64,000 nucleotides of DNA from an uncultured Candidatus Saccharibacteria bacterium. Lineage in GTDB: Bacteria; Patescibacteriota; Saccharimonadia; Saccharimonadales; Saccharimonadaceae. Position numbers and translations under genes: made by a program. The notes under the pieces are model-generated. The model made no database searches. It had not been told where the DNA came from and saw only the letters and a list, made by a program, of their open reading frames with translations. The DNA is taken from assembly GCA_938041435.1 (NCBI GenBank), contig CALISR010000007.1:1-64000 (forward strand), written 5' to 3'. Below, in pieces: positions 9,701 through 17,371 of this stretch (position 1 is its first letter; the number at the start of each line of letters is the position of its first letter).

Positions 9701-10108
9701 ATTAGTATCAGAGGTTGCATCAGTGACTGTAGTACTATCATCAGCCTGCACCGTGTCATCAGTGCTGTTAGTGTTATTTTGAAATGCTAATGCAGGTGAC
9801 TGCTTAGCTGGCGTTGCAGTATCTGGTGAGTCTGCCTGCTGCACTGAACCTGTTGAGGTGTTGTTATCCTGAACACTTGACGTGCTTGCACCTTGCGTAC
9901 CATCACTTGCCTCAGGGCGAGCTGGAGTTGTTACTGGCGTTGTTTGTTGGGGTGATGCAGCTTGTTGAGTGCTTGATGAGGCCGAATCCTTGCTTGGTGT
10001 GGTGGCAGGTGCTTCAGACGGTTTGTCTGGCGTTGTTGGCAGCTGACCAGACTGGCGCATGAGGTCGTGCACCGCGCGGTCGAGTTCGTCGAAGTCTATA
10101 TCTGGCAT
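6716..10108 (-). CDS. Giant acidic disordered protein with C-terminal membrane anchor
   Basis: 1130 residues from the ATG at 10108, which has an AAAGGAAA ribosome site seven bases upstream; the frame extends to a TTG at 10138 but that would include the ribosome site. Nearly the whole chain is low complexity, rich in D, E, T, S, A, P and Q, with no recognisable enzyme domain. A basic patch (KKSRRRPEQ) precedes a single hydrophobic segment (WIWLLWIVMLLALGAGLGAV) that ends the protein, the layout of a tail-anchored protein with a cytoplasmic acidic brush. The N-terminus MPDIDFDELDRAVHDLM looks like a short amphipathic helix that could bind a partner. The role is unknown; scaffold, DNA-mimic or spacer roles are only guesses. 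Confidence 0.8.
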   Translation of the reverse strand: MPDIDFDELDRAVHDLMRQSGQLPTTPDKPSEAPATTPSKDSASSSTQQAASPQQTTPVTTPARPEASDGTQGASTSSVQDNNTSTGSVQQADSPDTATPAKQSPALAFQNNTNSTDDTVQADDSTTVTDATSDTNTGSTPVRRRGLTIMPLSQQADGAELAGESYESAEPEPAVDRARALSESVVASEREPASMPAEPEQTDVVDDAESTQANSVDTAPPVQTTTDDMSSQSQPAAIVTVDPDDIITPASDDDDEDDDAYTDRAQFFGRSAARPFVAPPAREATQVDDVASTTDSDTPASAVETDNVASSISSDNVASERTSAAATEEETSATIEQIESETPTMPYQFAGEDAEGDDEDEALVRHLNEVNQAQDDETEPAQTSVVDDLDDAFAPQPLVIPPPTKEESDTSLPPAEVVVEPADDAYTANNVTVVTPQDEPDNTTSVSDTDEANDDQLLYAPETSAGTDMPVALSGGDTSDSEVVQSLDEPAWPELQYDEPGSIPGVQASDVDHATPAWPEVVTDNTSVADDSQTAAQVADADMLSEHVSFGDEGMPWQDELAASSTQSHVDDVAPAELLTAERAIPDAAVANDNPSPQPEETRTEDAMPEAHIDRPLPLLSTYNEHRATPEPYLDTPLPDSHEEANAIDAADVAQNTNDTAQSTAAMQVSDTPDSQPEQLYAPTTPLFAPADDVVAKAQQIIAARPETSTNDTPTSPQKEEDTPENAPEVVPITLSQPVDQQTKPSVADVPAMHTADETAPTEPNDDQAAAPSIQRPRGRFMDIVGGAAPVAAAAQTARPRVRRQGAVVEPLTSSAPVVGMDIRPAPGHEPAQHHAEAANDRANGEAKVSDGAAPDETPSAGTLDLQPGDEKPLSYTPFLPDAEAKVDKRPLGGADTLVGDAPTLADTTPMGMYHDEHASAEQFIDALTDTSENAPSLYPADDHYPLPEQDTPETATADDEPMYQLEDHYGADRSLYPDEPADSHEASADGAGPQFAEDEIDLSLPVPGPGEPDIDYYGEAERVEAEPMTVETEWDDEPTASDQAHVNTIEEAAATTQNGDTALALHQALQEENEGNVVAPIYSAEEFTRAPKKSRRRPEQAAGWIWLLWIVMLLALGAGLGAVYYTLFT

Positions 10109-10138
10109 GAACGGTTTCCTTTGTTTGTTTTTATACAA

Positions 10139-10640
10139 GCGCTACAATTTTTGTGTGGTGCACACCAGTCCACACCCTGATACAACGAATCGGAGCCTCG
10201 TATCGAGTTTTGGATACTACCTCGGTTGTTGATCAATCGTATGCCCACAATGTATCGCTTATGTTGTTTTCTCTAGTGTAGCTTATTTGACATTGTGGTG
10301 CAACTCACCTTGCTCATTTGGTGCGAAGTATCAATGCGCTGATTCGCATACTGATACCATCGTGTTGCACTCTCGGCAATAGGCTACCTCTGGTCGATTA
10401 GTCGATGACTTCACAAGGAGTGCTCATGCTGTGTGATGTTATTTTTACACTACTTTTTTCATATACGATGTATTATATACAACGACACAGCATGCGAAGT
10501 TACTTCAAACGACCTACTGCTGCTCTTTATCCTTATAGAATACACCAATTTTAGTGACGAACAGCTCGACGTACTTCGTACCCTGCCTACACCCTCTTGC
10601 AATCGACAGGTGATATACACAGATTGCCTCTATTTCACCA
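10139..10640. other. Intergenic region, no gene seen
   Basis: About 500 bases between the acidic-protein gene and the pyk terminator. No convincing ORF. It holds the upstream region of the acidic-protein gene and one imperfect stem-loop at 10328-10357 (GTATCA/TGATAC outer stem and TGCG/CGCA inner stem). I recognise no known RNA family in it. Confidence 0.5.
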
Positions 10641-10644
10641 ACAA

Positions 10645-10675
10645 AAACACCCACCGTAGTGATAGGTGGGTGTTT
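10645..10675 (-). terminator. Rho-independent terminator of pyk
   Basis: A perfect 11-bp stem (AAACACCCACC / GGTGGGTGTTT) with a nine-base loop. Read on the minus strand it is followed by TTTTTGTT, and it lies 23 bases beyond the pyk stop codon. Confidence 0.9.
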
Positions 10676-10697
10676 CCGTAGGGGCACTTCAGCGGAT

Positions 10698-12128
10698 CTA
10701 GCGCTCAAAGGTGCGGACGCTGAGCGTATCTGTTCCACCAGTTGCGCCAGGTTGGCGACCACTGATAATGACGGCTGTAACCGACGATACATCACCAAAA
10801 GCACCTTGGCTGAGCAGCTCGCGCGTTAGGTCGCTACCAAGCTGCTGGCTGTCGGGGCGGACGAAGCTGCGCGTTGCATACGACAAGGCAAGCTGCTGGG
10901 CCACACGGGCATCTGGTGCCACAGCGATGATTGGCAGCGCTGGGCGGCAAGCAGCAATACGTGCAGCGGTTGCGCCCGAGCGTGTCTCGGCGACGATCAC
11001 TGTTGCGTCAACCTTATGGGCCACGTCAACAGCAGCATGAGCAATCGCATTGAGCCGGCGGTTGGTGCGGCCCTCCTCGATGGGCATGTCATTCATCGGC
11101 CAGCGCGACTGAGTGTAGCGTACGGTGTCGGCCATCATCTTAACGGCCTCAACTGGGTAGTCGCCATTGGCCGTCTCGTCAGAAAGCATCACCACGTCTG
11201 TCCCAAGGATAGCAGCAGTTGCAACGTCGCTCACCTCAGCCCGGGTTGGCTCGGGGTTATCGACCATGCTGGCTAGCATTTGCGTTGCAACAATCGAGAG
11301 CTTGCCATACTTGCGGCAGAGGCGGATGATTTCGCGCTCGACGATTGGTACAATCTCTGGGCTCGTTTCGACCGCGAGGTCACCGCGAGCAACCATCACA
11401 CCATCAGCCGCCTTGACGATTTCCTTGAGTGTTTCTGGCTCGATAGCCGCTTTGGTCTCGACCTTGGCAATGATTTGCGCAGTCGAACCATGGCTCAGCA
11501 AAATCTGACGTAGGTTGTTGATATCTTCTGCACTCTGGATGAAGCTCAGCGCTACAAAGTCAATATCTTTGTCTGCCCCAAATTCGACATCGGCCAAGTC
11601 CTTTGGCGTCAGAATATCACCACCAAAGTCGGTGTCGGGCAGGTTGAGCCCCTTGCGGCTCATCAAGAAACCATCGTTGCTCAGGTGCACCTTAATGGCA
11701 GTATCGCTGACGCGCTCGGTCATTTCACCACGCAATTTGCCGTCGAAGAGGTAGACGGGCTCGCCCACCTTGACCTTGTCGGCAAGGTTGTATTGGATGG
11801 GCAGACGGTTGCTACCATCGTGTTCTTCCACCGCATGGTCAAGGATGATTTCATCACCTGCCGCAATGTCGAAGTGGTTATCCTTGAGTACACCGAGGCG
11901 AATCTTTGGCCCCTGCAAGTCTTGCAAAATCGCAACAGTCCGACCAACAGTAGCGCTTGCCTTGCGAATCCACGCAATTTGGTCAAGTCGCTCTTCGTAC
12001 GAGCCGTGGCTAAAGTTGAGACGAAAGCCATTGGCGCCCGCCCGGATCAACGCTTCTATTTTCTCTGGTGTGTTGGTGGCTGGCCCCAGAGTAGCCAGTA
12101 TCTTTGTACGTTTTGTAGAGTTATTCAT
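10698..12128 (-). CDS. pyk: Pyruvate kinase
   Basis: 476 residues from the ATG at 12128 (MNNSTKRTKILATLGPAT), the expected size. Pyruvate kinase converts phosphoenolpyruvate and ADP to pyruvate and ATP, the last step of glycolysis in the cytoplasm. Visible signatures: FRLNFSHGSYEE (substrate-binding Arg), LQDLQGPKIR, the active-site region AKVETKAAIE with the essential Lys and Glu, and MVARGDLAVE. The C-terminal domain (about 350-476) has the usual fold segments (VAETRSGATA). In an organism with few pathways it is probably a main ATP source (inference). The frame extends further upstream but that part overlaps the promoter. Monocistronic, with its own terminator. Confidence 0.96.
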   Translation of the reverse strand: MNNSTKRTKILATLGPATNTPEKIEALIRAGANGFRLNFSHGSYEERLDQIAWIRKASATVGRTVAILQDLQGPKIRLGVLKDNHFDIAAGDEIILDHAVEEHDGSNRLPIQYNLADKVKVGEPVYLFDGKLRGEMTERVSDTAIKVHLSNDGFLMSRKGLNLPDTDFGGDILTPKDLADVEFGADKDIDFVALSFIQSAEDINNLRQILLSHGSTAQIIAKVETKAAIEPETLKEIVKAADGVMVARGDLAVETSPEIVPIVEREIIRLCRKYGKLSIVATQMLASMVDNPEPTRAEVSDVATAAILGTDVVMLSDETANGDYPVEAVKMMADTVRYTQSRWPMNDMPIEEGRTNRRLNAIAHAAVDVAHKVDATVIVAETRSGATAARIAACRPALPIIAVAPDARVAQQLALSYATRSFVRPDSQQLGSDLTRELLSQGAFGDVSSVTAVIISGRQPGATGGTDTLSVRTFER

Positions 12129-12137
12129 TGCGTACAT

Positions 12138-12143
12138 ATTATA
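12138..12143 (-). promoter_or_regulatory. Leaderless promoter of pyk
   Basis: Minus-strand TGCTATAAT, a consensus extended -10 box ending nine bases before the pyk ATG. The predicted leader is 0-3 nt and there is no ribosome site. Confidence 0.65.
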
Positions 12144-12426
12144 GCAGCATAATCCAAAATAGTGAAACATAAGCGAGATTGCTTGCCTAGGTGTATTGAG
12201 CAATAGATTCGGAGTTTTATTCATTTCTCACACCTTGTCGCTCGCCATTCCCTATCCTCTAACACGATAAGGGTCATTCTCGGTCATGCACCCTTATACC
12301 AGAACAAAACATAGATTATGGCAATCTGCCATCATATACTACCCGTATGAAATGGTAAGAGGTAGGTGGATAGATTGAGGTAGACTTAGGAGGGGACACG
12401 ATATATACGTATCGAACATTTGACAG

Positions 12427-12444
12427 TACTGTGTAATCACAGTA
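12427..12444 (+). promoter_or_regulatory. Operator-like palindrome
   Basis: TACTGTG-TAAT-CACAGTA is a perfect 7+4+7 inverted repeat covering the -35 position of the promoter at 12453-12458. A TTGACA lies just upstream (12420-12425) but too far from the -10 box to pair with it. A second short dyad (CGATA..TATCG) lies about 25 bases further upstream. The placement suggests a dimeric repressor site; the regulator is not known. Confidence 0.45.
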
Positions 12445-12452
12445 TGCTAGGC

Positions 12453-12458
12453 TATAAT
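12453..12458 (+). promoter_or_regulatory. -10 box of the small membrane protein gene
   Basis: TATAAT, 28 bases before the ATG at 12487. Unlike most promoters here it leaves room for a leader, which carries an ATAAGGAG ribosome site (about 12470-12477). Confidence 0.6.
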
Positions 12459-12486
12459 ATCACTTTACTATAAGGAGTCTAACACT

Positions 12487-12726
12487 ATGGCACCATCCCT
12501 CTTACATCTCGCGTTGGCACTCGACTGCTTTGGCGGTGTTCTCTATCTCTTGTTTGCACCGCGCATACCACGAGCTTTCTTGCCGTGGCTGACGGCAGGG
12601 ATCATCGCGCTTCATCTTGTGGCGGCTGGCATATTGTACTGGCTGGGGCAAGACGGTGAGCTCCTCGTCCTGCCTATGGCATTGTATGCTGTAGCACCAA
12701 TTGTCCGGCGCTACCAGGGCAAGTAA
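12487..12726 (+). CDS. Small membrane protein, unknown
   Basis: 79 residues with three hydrophobic segments (about 4-22, 29-50 and 58-73) and short polar ends (RRYQGK at the C-terminus). Not recognised as any family. The start is well supported: TATAAT box, ATAAGGAG ribosome site, then ATG. It stands alone between pyk (divergent) and a region of possible structured RNA. A perfect 18-base palindrome overlaps its -35 region, so its expression is probably regulated by a DNA-binding protein (inference). Confidence 0.65.
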   Translation: MAPSLLHLALALDCFGGVLYLLFAPRIPRAFLPWLTAGIIALHLVAAGILYWLGQDGELLVLPMALYAVAPIVRRYQGK

Positions 12727-12787
12727 AAACACCTCTATCTCTTTCTCTTGCAAAAACTTCTCAGAGACAAGACCAACTAGTGTAAAT

Positions 12788-13084
12788 AAGCAATACCGCA
12801 GCGTTATCTGCTGCGGTATCTTGCTAGCGAAAAAGGAAACAACGCTAAGCTTGGCTTAGAATAAGGCGTTTTCTCTATGAGAAAAACGCAAACATAATGG
12901 CTCGCTCATGAGCAAAAGAGGAGGAATGATCACCCATCGCGCCTATCCACCCTGGTGGAGACCTCTGGCAAATCCGTTGCCAACTGGCGATAGCGCACAC
13001 GGCTGATCGCTGCACCAGTAGCCTAACCCATAGCTACCTCTGTGCTAACATGTGTTCGAAGTACCTTATCAGTACCCCCTACGA
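12788..13084 (-). ncRNA. Candidate structured RNA gene
   Basis: No convincing ORF lies here, yet on the minus strand an extended -10 box TGCTACACT (13086-13094) is followed by about 290 bases rich in local helices: GCGAT..ATCGC with an inner AGC/GCT, TGGCAA/TTGCCA and GTAGC/GCTAC. The stretch ends in a long hairpin at 12788-12826 (TACCGCAGC / GCTGCGGTA with flanking AGCAA/TTGCT) followed by a weakly U-rich tail. Conserved motifs of RNase P RNA, SRP RNA and tmRNA were looked for and not seen. Strand and ends are inferred. Confidence 0.35.
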
Positions 13085-13085
13085 C

Positions 13086-13094
13086 AGTGTAGCA
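13086..13094 (-). promoter_or_regulatory. Extended -10 box without a downstream ORF
   Basis: Minus-strand TGCTACACT, the same form as the promoters of coding genes in this window, but no start codon follows within usable distance. It is the proposed promoter of the candidate RNA at 12788-13084. A weak TTTGCT lies about 18 bases upstream. Confidence 0.45.
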
Positions 13095-13316
13095 CTATAT
13101 CGAACAATTAGCAAACGTTTGTTTCATTTTTGAGAATTTTGTTCGAGATTTTGTACCGAATTTTATATATTGTAACCAAATTATGCATCGCACTACTCAT
13201 TACTTACAACCATGGCCATCACCTCATCTACTACCTGACTTGCAACAGAATATGACATTAAATGTGCCTGGGGTTTATCACAAAAATTACGAGTAGGTAT
13301 ACCCATTATGTCGTCA

Positions 13317-13790
13317 TCAATCGTTCGTGGCAGTGCTCTTGCGCAATGCCCGCCAGCGCATCAACCACGCGCATAACCCCACTCCCACCAGTGCCGCTAT
13401 GCTATCGATCATGACATCGCGCAGTTCGCCGCTGCGCCCCGGTACGAAGAGCTGGTGGATCTCATCTGTTACTGCATAGAGGCTGCAGCTCAGCAAGGCA
13501 AGGCTCGCCACAGTGCGCGCTGGCCAGCAGCGAATACTGACGCGCAGTGCACGATACATCAATATACCAAGGACAAAATACGCAATGATATGAGCACTCT
13601 TGCGCACAAGAAACGTTAAGATAGCTGTACTCACTCCTGGCATAGCCTGCTGCAAATGCCCAACAATCACCCCACTCTGCCCGCTAGAGACAGTGGCGGG
13701 CTGGTGAGAGAGAGTGAAGATAATTAAGGCCCAGCCACAAACAATTACGTAATTACGTATGATGGCTGTTTTTTGCTTTGTATTTGTCAT
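13317..13790 (-). CDS. VanZ-like membrane protein
   Basis: 157 residues with four membrane segments (about 13-30, 55-80, 92-110 and 125-147). The VanZ core is clear: VRKSAHIIAYFVLGIL, then TDEIHQLFVPGRSGELRDV and DSIAALVG. VanZ-family proteins are polytopic and poorly understood; the founder gives low-level teicoplanin resistance. It begins ten bases after the flippase stop codon and is the last gene of the surface polysaccharide unit, so a role in envelope glycopolymer handling is inferred from position. Confidence 0.85.
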   Translation of the reverse strand: MTNTKQKTAIIRNYVIVCGWALIIFTLSHQPATVSSGQSGVIVGHLQQAMPGVSTAILTFLVRKSAHIIAYFVLGILMYRALRVSIRCWPARTVASLALLSCSLYAVTDEIHQLFVPGRSGELRDVMIDSIAALVGVGLCAWLMRWRALRKSTATND

Positions 13791-13800
13791 ATAGCATATA

Positions 13801-15225
13801 TTATTTATGGTGAGGCATTTTGTCTAGGTATTTTTTGAAGGGTATCTTGGCAAAGAGATCCTTCATCAAGATAATACCTACTGCCATAATCACTATACAG
13901 GCTATGATAGAAACAACTTTCGGCACATGAGTATAGTAGATAATACCCCCGGCTATTAATACAGCTCCAGAGTATATAATGCTTTGTGCACGATAGCGCA
14001 CCTTAACATACCGTTGGACATGAATATGCCGTATCACTGCCATGCAGGCAAAGGCTATAGCAGTCGAGAGCGCCGAAGCATACACGCCAATAACACCTAC
14101 CAAAGCAAGGTTGACAACGATGTTAATTACTGCGGCCGCAAGGGAGCTATTGGCAACCTCTTTTGTTTTTTTCTTAGCAATGTATATCGCAGAGTAGTTG
14201 CCAAGGATCGCCTGGAAGAATGCCCCTATCGCCAAGATGGGTATTAAGCCATGCGCATCCGCATACTCTGCGCCAACGATTCGTGAATAAAATATATCTA
14301 TCACCAACACATACACCACTGTTGCAAATGAGTATAGCCGCAAGCACATGTCGGACACCTTCGAAAAGAATGCGTCTCTATCTCGCGAAGTAATATGAAT
14401 CGAGGCAGATTCGCTCCAGCTCATACTAAATATGCCAAACAATATGCTTGGGACAAATGCAAATTTATTCGCAATCGCATACATACCATTTGCCGCTGCA
14501 CCAATAAACATCGAAATAATAGTCCTGTCTGAGACATTGAGTACCCACCATGCGATATTATTTGGCAAAAGTGGAATAGCATACCGCAGCATATCCGAAC
14601 GCAACGATTGGTGTGTCTCGCCGTGTAGCAAGCGAATGCGTTTCTTCTGACGAATAATCACCAATAGGTAGCATATGCCTACTAAATTCGCGAGCACTAA
14701 CGATATCATCAAGCTAAAGGCAGGTAGTCGCATGACTGCGACAAAGACAAAGGAGCATAGTGTACTCACCACGCCAATGAGTATGCTCGCGATAGAAAAA
14801 TGCTTTGCATCACCAACTCCTCGCGTAAATTGCAGTAGCACCGCAGATACTACAGAGAGAACAATATTGAGACACACAAGAATCAAATACGGGATAGCAA
14901 CAAACAGCGACCCTATAGCTAACAAAGCAATAGCTAGTCCTGTTATAGGCAGAACTATTTTAAATATCGTTGATAGAATGCTACTGAGCCTATCCGCATC
15001 ATCGCGCGAATCGATCGCAAACCGAAATGCCGCAAATTCGAGCTGAACCGACAAGATTGGCGCAAACAAAGCAATATACGTCAAGATGAGGTCAACCTGC
15101 CCATAGTCACTCGCGGACAAATAAAATGTATACAGAGGAACAAGCAAGAACGCGACGGCCTGCGTCGTGATCTTGCTAATCGTGAGGAGGGCGGTGTTTT
15201 TTATGAGCTCGGTAGATCTGCTCAT
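13801..15225 (-). CDS. Polysaccharide flippase, Wzx/PST family
   Basis: 474 residues with about 12-14 membrane helices. The N-terminus (ELIKNTALLTISKITTQ, then LVPLYTFYLSASDYGQVDL) is typical of the polysaccharide transport branch of the MOP superfamily, which flips undecaprenyl-linked repeat units across the membrane. It overlaps the upstream pyruvyltransferase gene by four bases, indicating translational coupling, and lies in the polysaccharide operon with Wzy- and Wzz-like proteins. This fits a Wzx/Wzy-dependent pathway. Confidence 0.88.
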   Translation of the reverse strand: MSRSTELIKNTALLTISKITTQAVAFLLVPLYTFYLSASDYGQVDLILTYIALFAPILSVQLEFAAFRFAIDSRDDADRLSSILSTIFKIVLPITGLAIALLAIGSLFVAIPYLILVCLNIVLSVVSAVLLQFTRGVGDAKHFSIASILIGVVSTLCSFVFVAVMRLPAFSLMISLVLANLVGICYLLVIIRQKKRIRLLHGETHQSLRSDMLRYAIPLLPNNIAWWVLNVSDRTIISMFIGAAANGMYAIANKFAFVPSILFGIFSMSWSESASIHITSRDRDAFFSKVSDMCLRLYSFATVVYVLVIDIFYSRIVGAEYADAHGLIPILAIGAFFQAILGNYSAIYIAKKKTKEVANSSLAAAVINIVVNLALVGVIGVYASALSTAIAFACMAVIRHIHVQRYVKVRYRAQSIIYSGAVLIAGGIIYYTHVPKVVSIIACIVIMAVGIILMKDLFAKIPFKKYLDKMPHHK

Positions 15226-16358
15226 ATGTTTTTTACCGCCTTGTCAAGAAATGCATATGATTGCCGACGCCTCTTGGCAAGGTTTTTTTCGTAGGCTGTA
15301 TAGTCAATGGTGGAGCGCACGTCCTTTTCCGTGTCATCTTCTGCCAGAAGCCGATCCGACAATGCAAGGCTATCCACGAGCGAAAGAATCCGATCGTCTT
15401 TGTCATAATTCATTCCTTTATTGTACAAGATCCAGAAATTCTTTCTATACTGGGCACAAAATATCACACCATGGAAGGACGCCGTAAATACATATTTGGC
15501 ATGACGTATGTACCACAGGTATTTCCCTGGGTTCTCATCTTTTGGTAGGATATAACCCTTTGCTGCCCCTTTCATTTTGAGCCAGGTATCAGGTTGCCAT
15601 ATAACGATCTTGAGCCCCTCTTCTCGAGCGAGTTGCTGTATCCGTTGTTCAAACTTACGCGATACACTCACTGCATAAATAAAGATATAATCCTTCTTGA
15701 TATGCTCTGTGGGCGACTCCTCTCCATCGCGATAATCGCCCCCATCAATGAGCAGCGTTGGATCGAGCACCACAGTGCTCTTGATTGCAAAATCTTCGGC
15801 TAACCATTTTTGGCCATTTGGTTCTCTGACCGAGATATGATCAAAATCTCGTATCATGTCGCGAATGACTTCGGGGTGATTAGTGTTGCTACTTATTCGC
15901 CGTGCACCAAATGAGGCCGCGTACGATATCTTCGGCTTATTTTTTTCAACAAAATTCAAGAAGTAGGCAGGGTCATAATCATCGATCATTATATTCCACA
16001 CCTGGTCGCTCCCCGCAATATACGCATCATACGCAAAGTGAGCTTCTTGCAATTCTTTGTTAGTGGTAGATGTGCGGCTAGATAGCCTCAGGTGCTTCTT
16101 GATGTACCTATCGTAGCTCGCCTGATTCTTCTTGAGCCGGTTGTAGATACATGCCCGCCCGACATTACGCAGCATGCCCTTTGCACTATTGTCTCCACTA
16201 AAGACCGAATAGAGCTTTTGCTGACCAGGGCTCGAGAAGTCGATGAATTCGGGCTCAATGCCGTATCGCGTCTGCAAGACTTTTTGCAGTGCGTATGCTT
16301 GCATAATAGACCCACAATTATGCGAACGATGAAAGGTGATGATGCCGACTTTTTTCAT
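15222..16358 (-). CDS. Polysaccharide pyruvyltransferase family protein
   Basis: 378 residues. The N-terminus (KVGIITFHRSHNCGSIMQAY) and the segments YIAGSDQVWN, SYAASFGARR, SVREPNGQKWL and DPTLLIDGGDY match the PS_pyruv_trans family, which adds pyruvate ketals from phosphoenolpyruvate to surface polysaccharide sugars (CsaB, WcaK). The ATG at 16358 has a GAGGATAT ribosome site. It lies between a GT2 gene and the flippase. Pyruvylation gives the polymer a negative charge and, in Gram-positive bacteria, can anchor S-layer proteins; whether that applies here is unknown. Confidence 0.85.
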   Translation of the reverse strand: MKKVGIITFHRSHNCGSIMQAYALQKVLQTRYGIEPEFIDFSSPGQQKLYSVFSGDNSAKGMLRNVGRACIYNRLKKNQASYDRYIKKHLRLSSRTSTTNKELQEAHFAYDAYIAGSDQVWNIMIDDYDPAYFLNFVEKNKPKISYAASFGARRISSNTNHPEVIRDMIRDFDHISVREPNGQKWLAEDFAIKSTVVLDPTLLIDGGDYRDGEESPTEHIKKDYIFIYAVSVSRKFEQRIQQLAREEGLKIVIWQPDTWLKMKGAAKGYILPKDENPGKYLWYIRHAKYVFTASFHGVIFCAQYRKNFWILYNKGMNYDKDDRILSLVDSLALSDRLLAEDDTEKDVRSTIDYTAYEKNLAKRRRQSYAFLDKAVKNI

Positions 16359-16375
16359 AAGAATATCCTCGTCTT

Positions 16376-17371
16376 TTAGATTTTTATCAATTTTCTAATT
16401 ACAATAAACCCAAGGTTGGTACCAAGACAAATAATCAGTGCCGCCCGTATTCGACCACTGTATTTGACGTCTCTGCTCAACAGTGTGCCCCACTTGAGCC
16501 GCCGAACAGTACGCTTGATTTCGTCAAATTCTCTTGGGAATTTTTTGCGGCTTGCATACATCAATGCACCGTACGATGCCGAGGCGACAAATAGGTTGTT
16601 ATCCATTGCCTGGACGAGTTTCTTTGGTGGACTATGGAGTGCTCTGCCTGTCTTTTGCATATTCTCAATCGCTTGATAGTGCCGAATGTTAAATTCCTGA
16701 TGAACGGCGCTTGTTGGGTTAGCTCGATAGTAATAGAGTCTGCGATTGTCAACCGCAATACAGCGCGCCGATATAATCGCGCGGGCCAAAAAATCAAAAT
16801 CCTCCCCTATCGCCATCTGAGAATCAAACCGGATACTATTACTCGTAATAATCTCTGTTTTGTACAATTGGCAGCCATTATTACCCTTCTCAAGCCGTCC
16901 ATTGTACAGCGCGGTCAGTGCCTCAGTGCGCGTAAAGACCGACGCCGACGCAGCAACTGGGATAGTCGCATCCAAGAAGTCCTGCCGCTCTGCATCACCA
17001 AGCAAGTGCTTTGGTGTGCTCACTATATCGGCATCAGTCGCTTGTGCATCAACCAGAAGATTCTCAATATACGTTGGGTGGATTGAATCATCTGCATCAA
17101 CGAAGGTAACGTAACTTCCCTGCATTCGCTCAATACCTTCGTTTCGTGCCGAGCTCACGCCGCCATTTGGCTTATCAACAACGATAATCCTCTGATCTTT
17201 CCGGGCAAGATCATGAGCAATATCAAGCGATCTATCTGATGAGCCATCATTGACGATGATAATCTCTAGCGCGCGGTATGTTTGAGCAATAACACTATCG
17301 ATGCATTGACTAAGGTATTGCTCCATATTGTAGACCGGTATAATAATACTAACGAGCGTCTTGCTGCTCAT
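16376..17371 (-). CDS. Glycosyltransferase family 2
   Basis: 331 residues from the ATG at 17371, preceded by AAAGGAG; the frame runs further upstream but only inside the neighbouring gene. GT-A fold signatures: VSIIIPVYNMEQYLSQCIDS, EIIIVNDGSSDRS, the metal-binding TFVDADDSIHP, and AIGEDFDFLARAI with the catalytic-base ED. Such enzymes transfer a sugar from a nucleotide-sugar donor to the lipid-linked repeat unit on the cytoplasmic side. It overlaps the 3' end of the Wzy-like gene by 23 bases. The sugar specificity cannot be read from sequence. Confidence 0.9.
   Translation of the reverse strand: MSSKTLVSIIIPVYNMEQYLSQCIDSVIAQTYRALEIIIVNDGSSDRSLDIAHDLARKDQRIIVVDKPNGGVSSARNEGIERMQGSYVTFVDADDSIHPTYIENLLVDAQATDADIVSTPKHLLGDAERQDFLDATIPVAASASVFTRTEALTALYNGRLEKGNNGCQLYKTEIITSNSIRFDSQMAIGEDFDFLARAIISARCIAVDNRRLYYYRANPTSAVHQEFNIRHYQAIENMQKTGRALHSPPKKLVQAMDNNLFVASASYGALMYASRKKFPREFDEIKRTVRRLKWGTLLSRDVKYSGRIRAALIICLGTNLGFIVIRKLIKI

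Noticed and set aside
12788..13084. RNase P RNA, SRP RNA or tmRNA
   Set aside because: The conserved core segments of these RNAs were looked for on both strands and not found.
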